Assembly (NCBI GenBank): GCA_016882165.1
Contig: VHBV01000088.1
Location: 1-5,555 of the forward strand
Direction of reading: 5' to 3'
Length of the DNA: 5,555 nt
Origin: Candidatus Pelagibacterales bacterium
Lineage (GTDB): Bacteria; Pseudomonadota; Alphaproteobacteria; Rickettsiales; UBA1997
Positions 5,395 to 5,555 of the stretch are shown here, piece by piece. The first letter of the stretch is position 1, and each line of letters starts with the position of its first letter. A program made the translations under genes and the position numbers. The notes under the pieces were generated by a model. That model was not told the origin of the DNA and did no database searches. It saw nothing but the letters and a program-made list of their open reading frames with translations.

Positions 5395-5555
5395 GTCATT
5401 GCGATTCATCTCCCCAACCGTCATTGCGAGCTTTTCGCAAGAAAAGCGTGGCAATCTCCTTATTCTCCCCAGCCCTCATTGCGATTCATCTCCCCAACCG
5501 TCATTGCGAGGAGTGCGAAGCACGACGTGGCAATCTCCTTATTTCCCCCAGCCCT
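5395..5555 (+). repeat. Tandem 79-80 bp composite repeat downstream of zapE, continuing past the window
   Basis: Two units start at 5395 and 5475. Each has a half-core GTCATTGCGA (CTCATTGCGA in the second), a 15-base linker TTCATCTCCCCAACC, a full core GTCATTGCGAG, a hairpin centre, the tail CGTGGCAATCT, and a CTCCTTAT...CCCAGCCC spacer. The full copies are at 5420-5457 and 5500-5536. Outside the hairpin centre the units are nearly identical. The centres differ: GCTTTTC-GCAA-GAAAAGC (5430-5447) in unit 1, GTGC-GAA-GCAC (5513-5523) in unit 2. The array begins 37 bases after the zapE stop and reaches the right edge, so its full copy number is unknown. The hairpins could serve as the zapE 3' end, but none is followed by a U-tract. 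Confidence 0.9.

Noticed and set aside
5430..5447. Intrinsic terminator for zapE
   Set aside because: The hairpin is good (7-bp stem, GCAA loop) but is followed by CGTGGCAATCTCC rather than a T-run, and it is a member of a dispersed repeat family.
5395..5555. Possible CRISPR array
   Set aside because: There are repeats at a regular 79-80 bp period, but the material between the cores is also repeated rather than unique, the repeat centres vary and no cas gene is present.

Overview
This AT-rich window encodes four recognisable genes. The two complex I proteins and the alphaproteobacterial-style class II AroA point to an alphaproteobacterium. The low GC and the abundance of small palindromic repeats, one of them inside a reading frame, suggest a Rickettsiales-like or other host-associated lineage. 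That placement is inference; there is no rRNA or other phylogenetic marker here.

Layout, left to right. The first 273 bases are the N-terminal 91 codons of aroA on the minus strand, with the rest running off the left edge. A 198-bp spacer holding a long inverted repeat separates it from nuoN (472-1941, minus). A 95-bp spacer with a strong hairpin follows, then nuoM (2037-3512, minus). On the minus strand the transcription order is nuoM, nuoN, aroA. NuoM and NuoN are antiporter-like membrane subunits of NADH:quinone oxidoreductase. nuoL, which usually precedes nuoM, is not here, so nuoM begins a separate or broken-up nuo cluster.

From 3513 to 4044 there is a 532-bp divergent intergenic region. 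Its right half is a mosaic of repeats built on the core GTCATTGCGAG...CGTGGCAATCT, in both orientations and with interchangeable hairpin centres. On the plus strand, 4045-5358 encodes a ZapE/AFG1-type P-loop ATPase. It is longer than usual because about 75 residues have been added between two conserved blocks, and that stretch contains a GC-richer double-hairpin sequence of repeat type read in frame. Just after this gene, from 5395 to the right edge, the same GTCATTGCGAG repeat family reappears as a 79-80 bp tandem array.

The genes themselves are ordinary housekeeping: respiration, aromatic amino acid synthesis and a membrane or protein quality-control/division ATPase. The unusual part is the repeat landscape: at least two palindrome families in four of the intergenic segments, a composite unit with a fixed 25-bp internal spacing on both sides of zapE, and a repeat-like in-frame insertion in the zapE protein. 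I see no CRISPR array, tRNA, rRNA, transposase or defence system.
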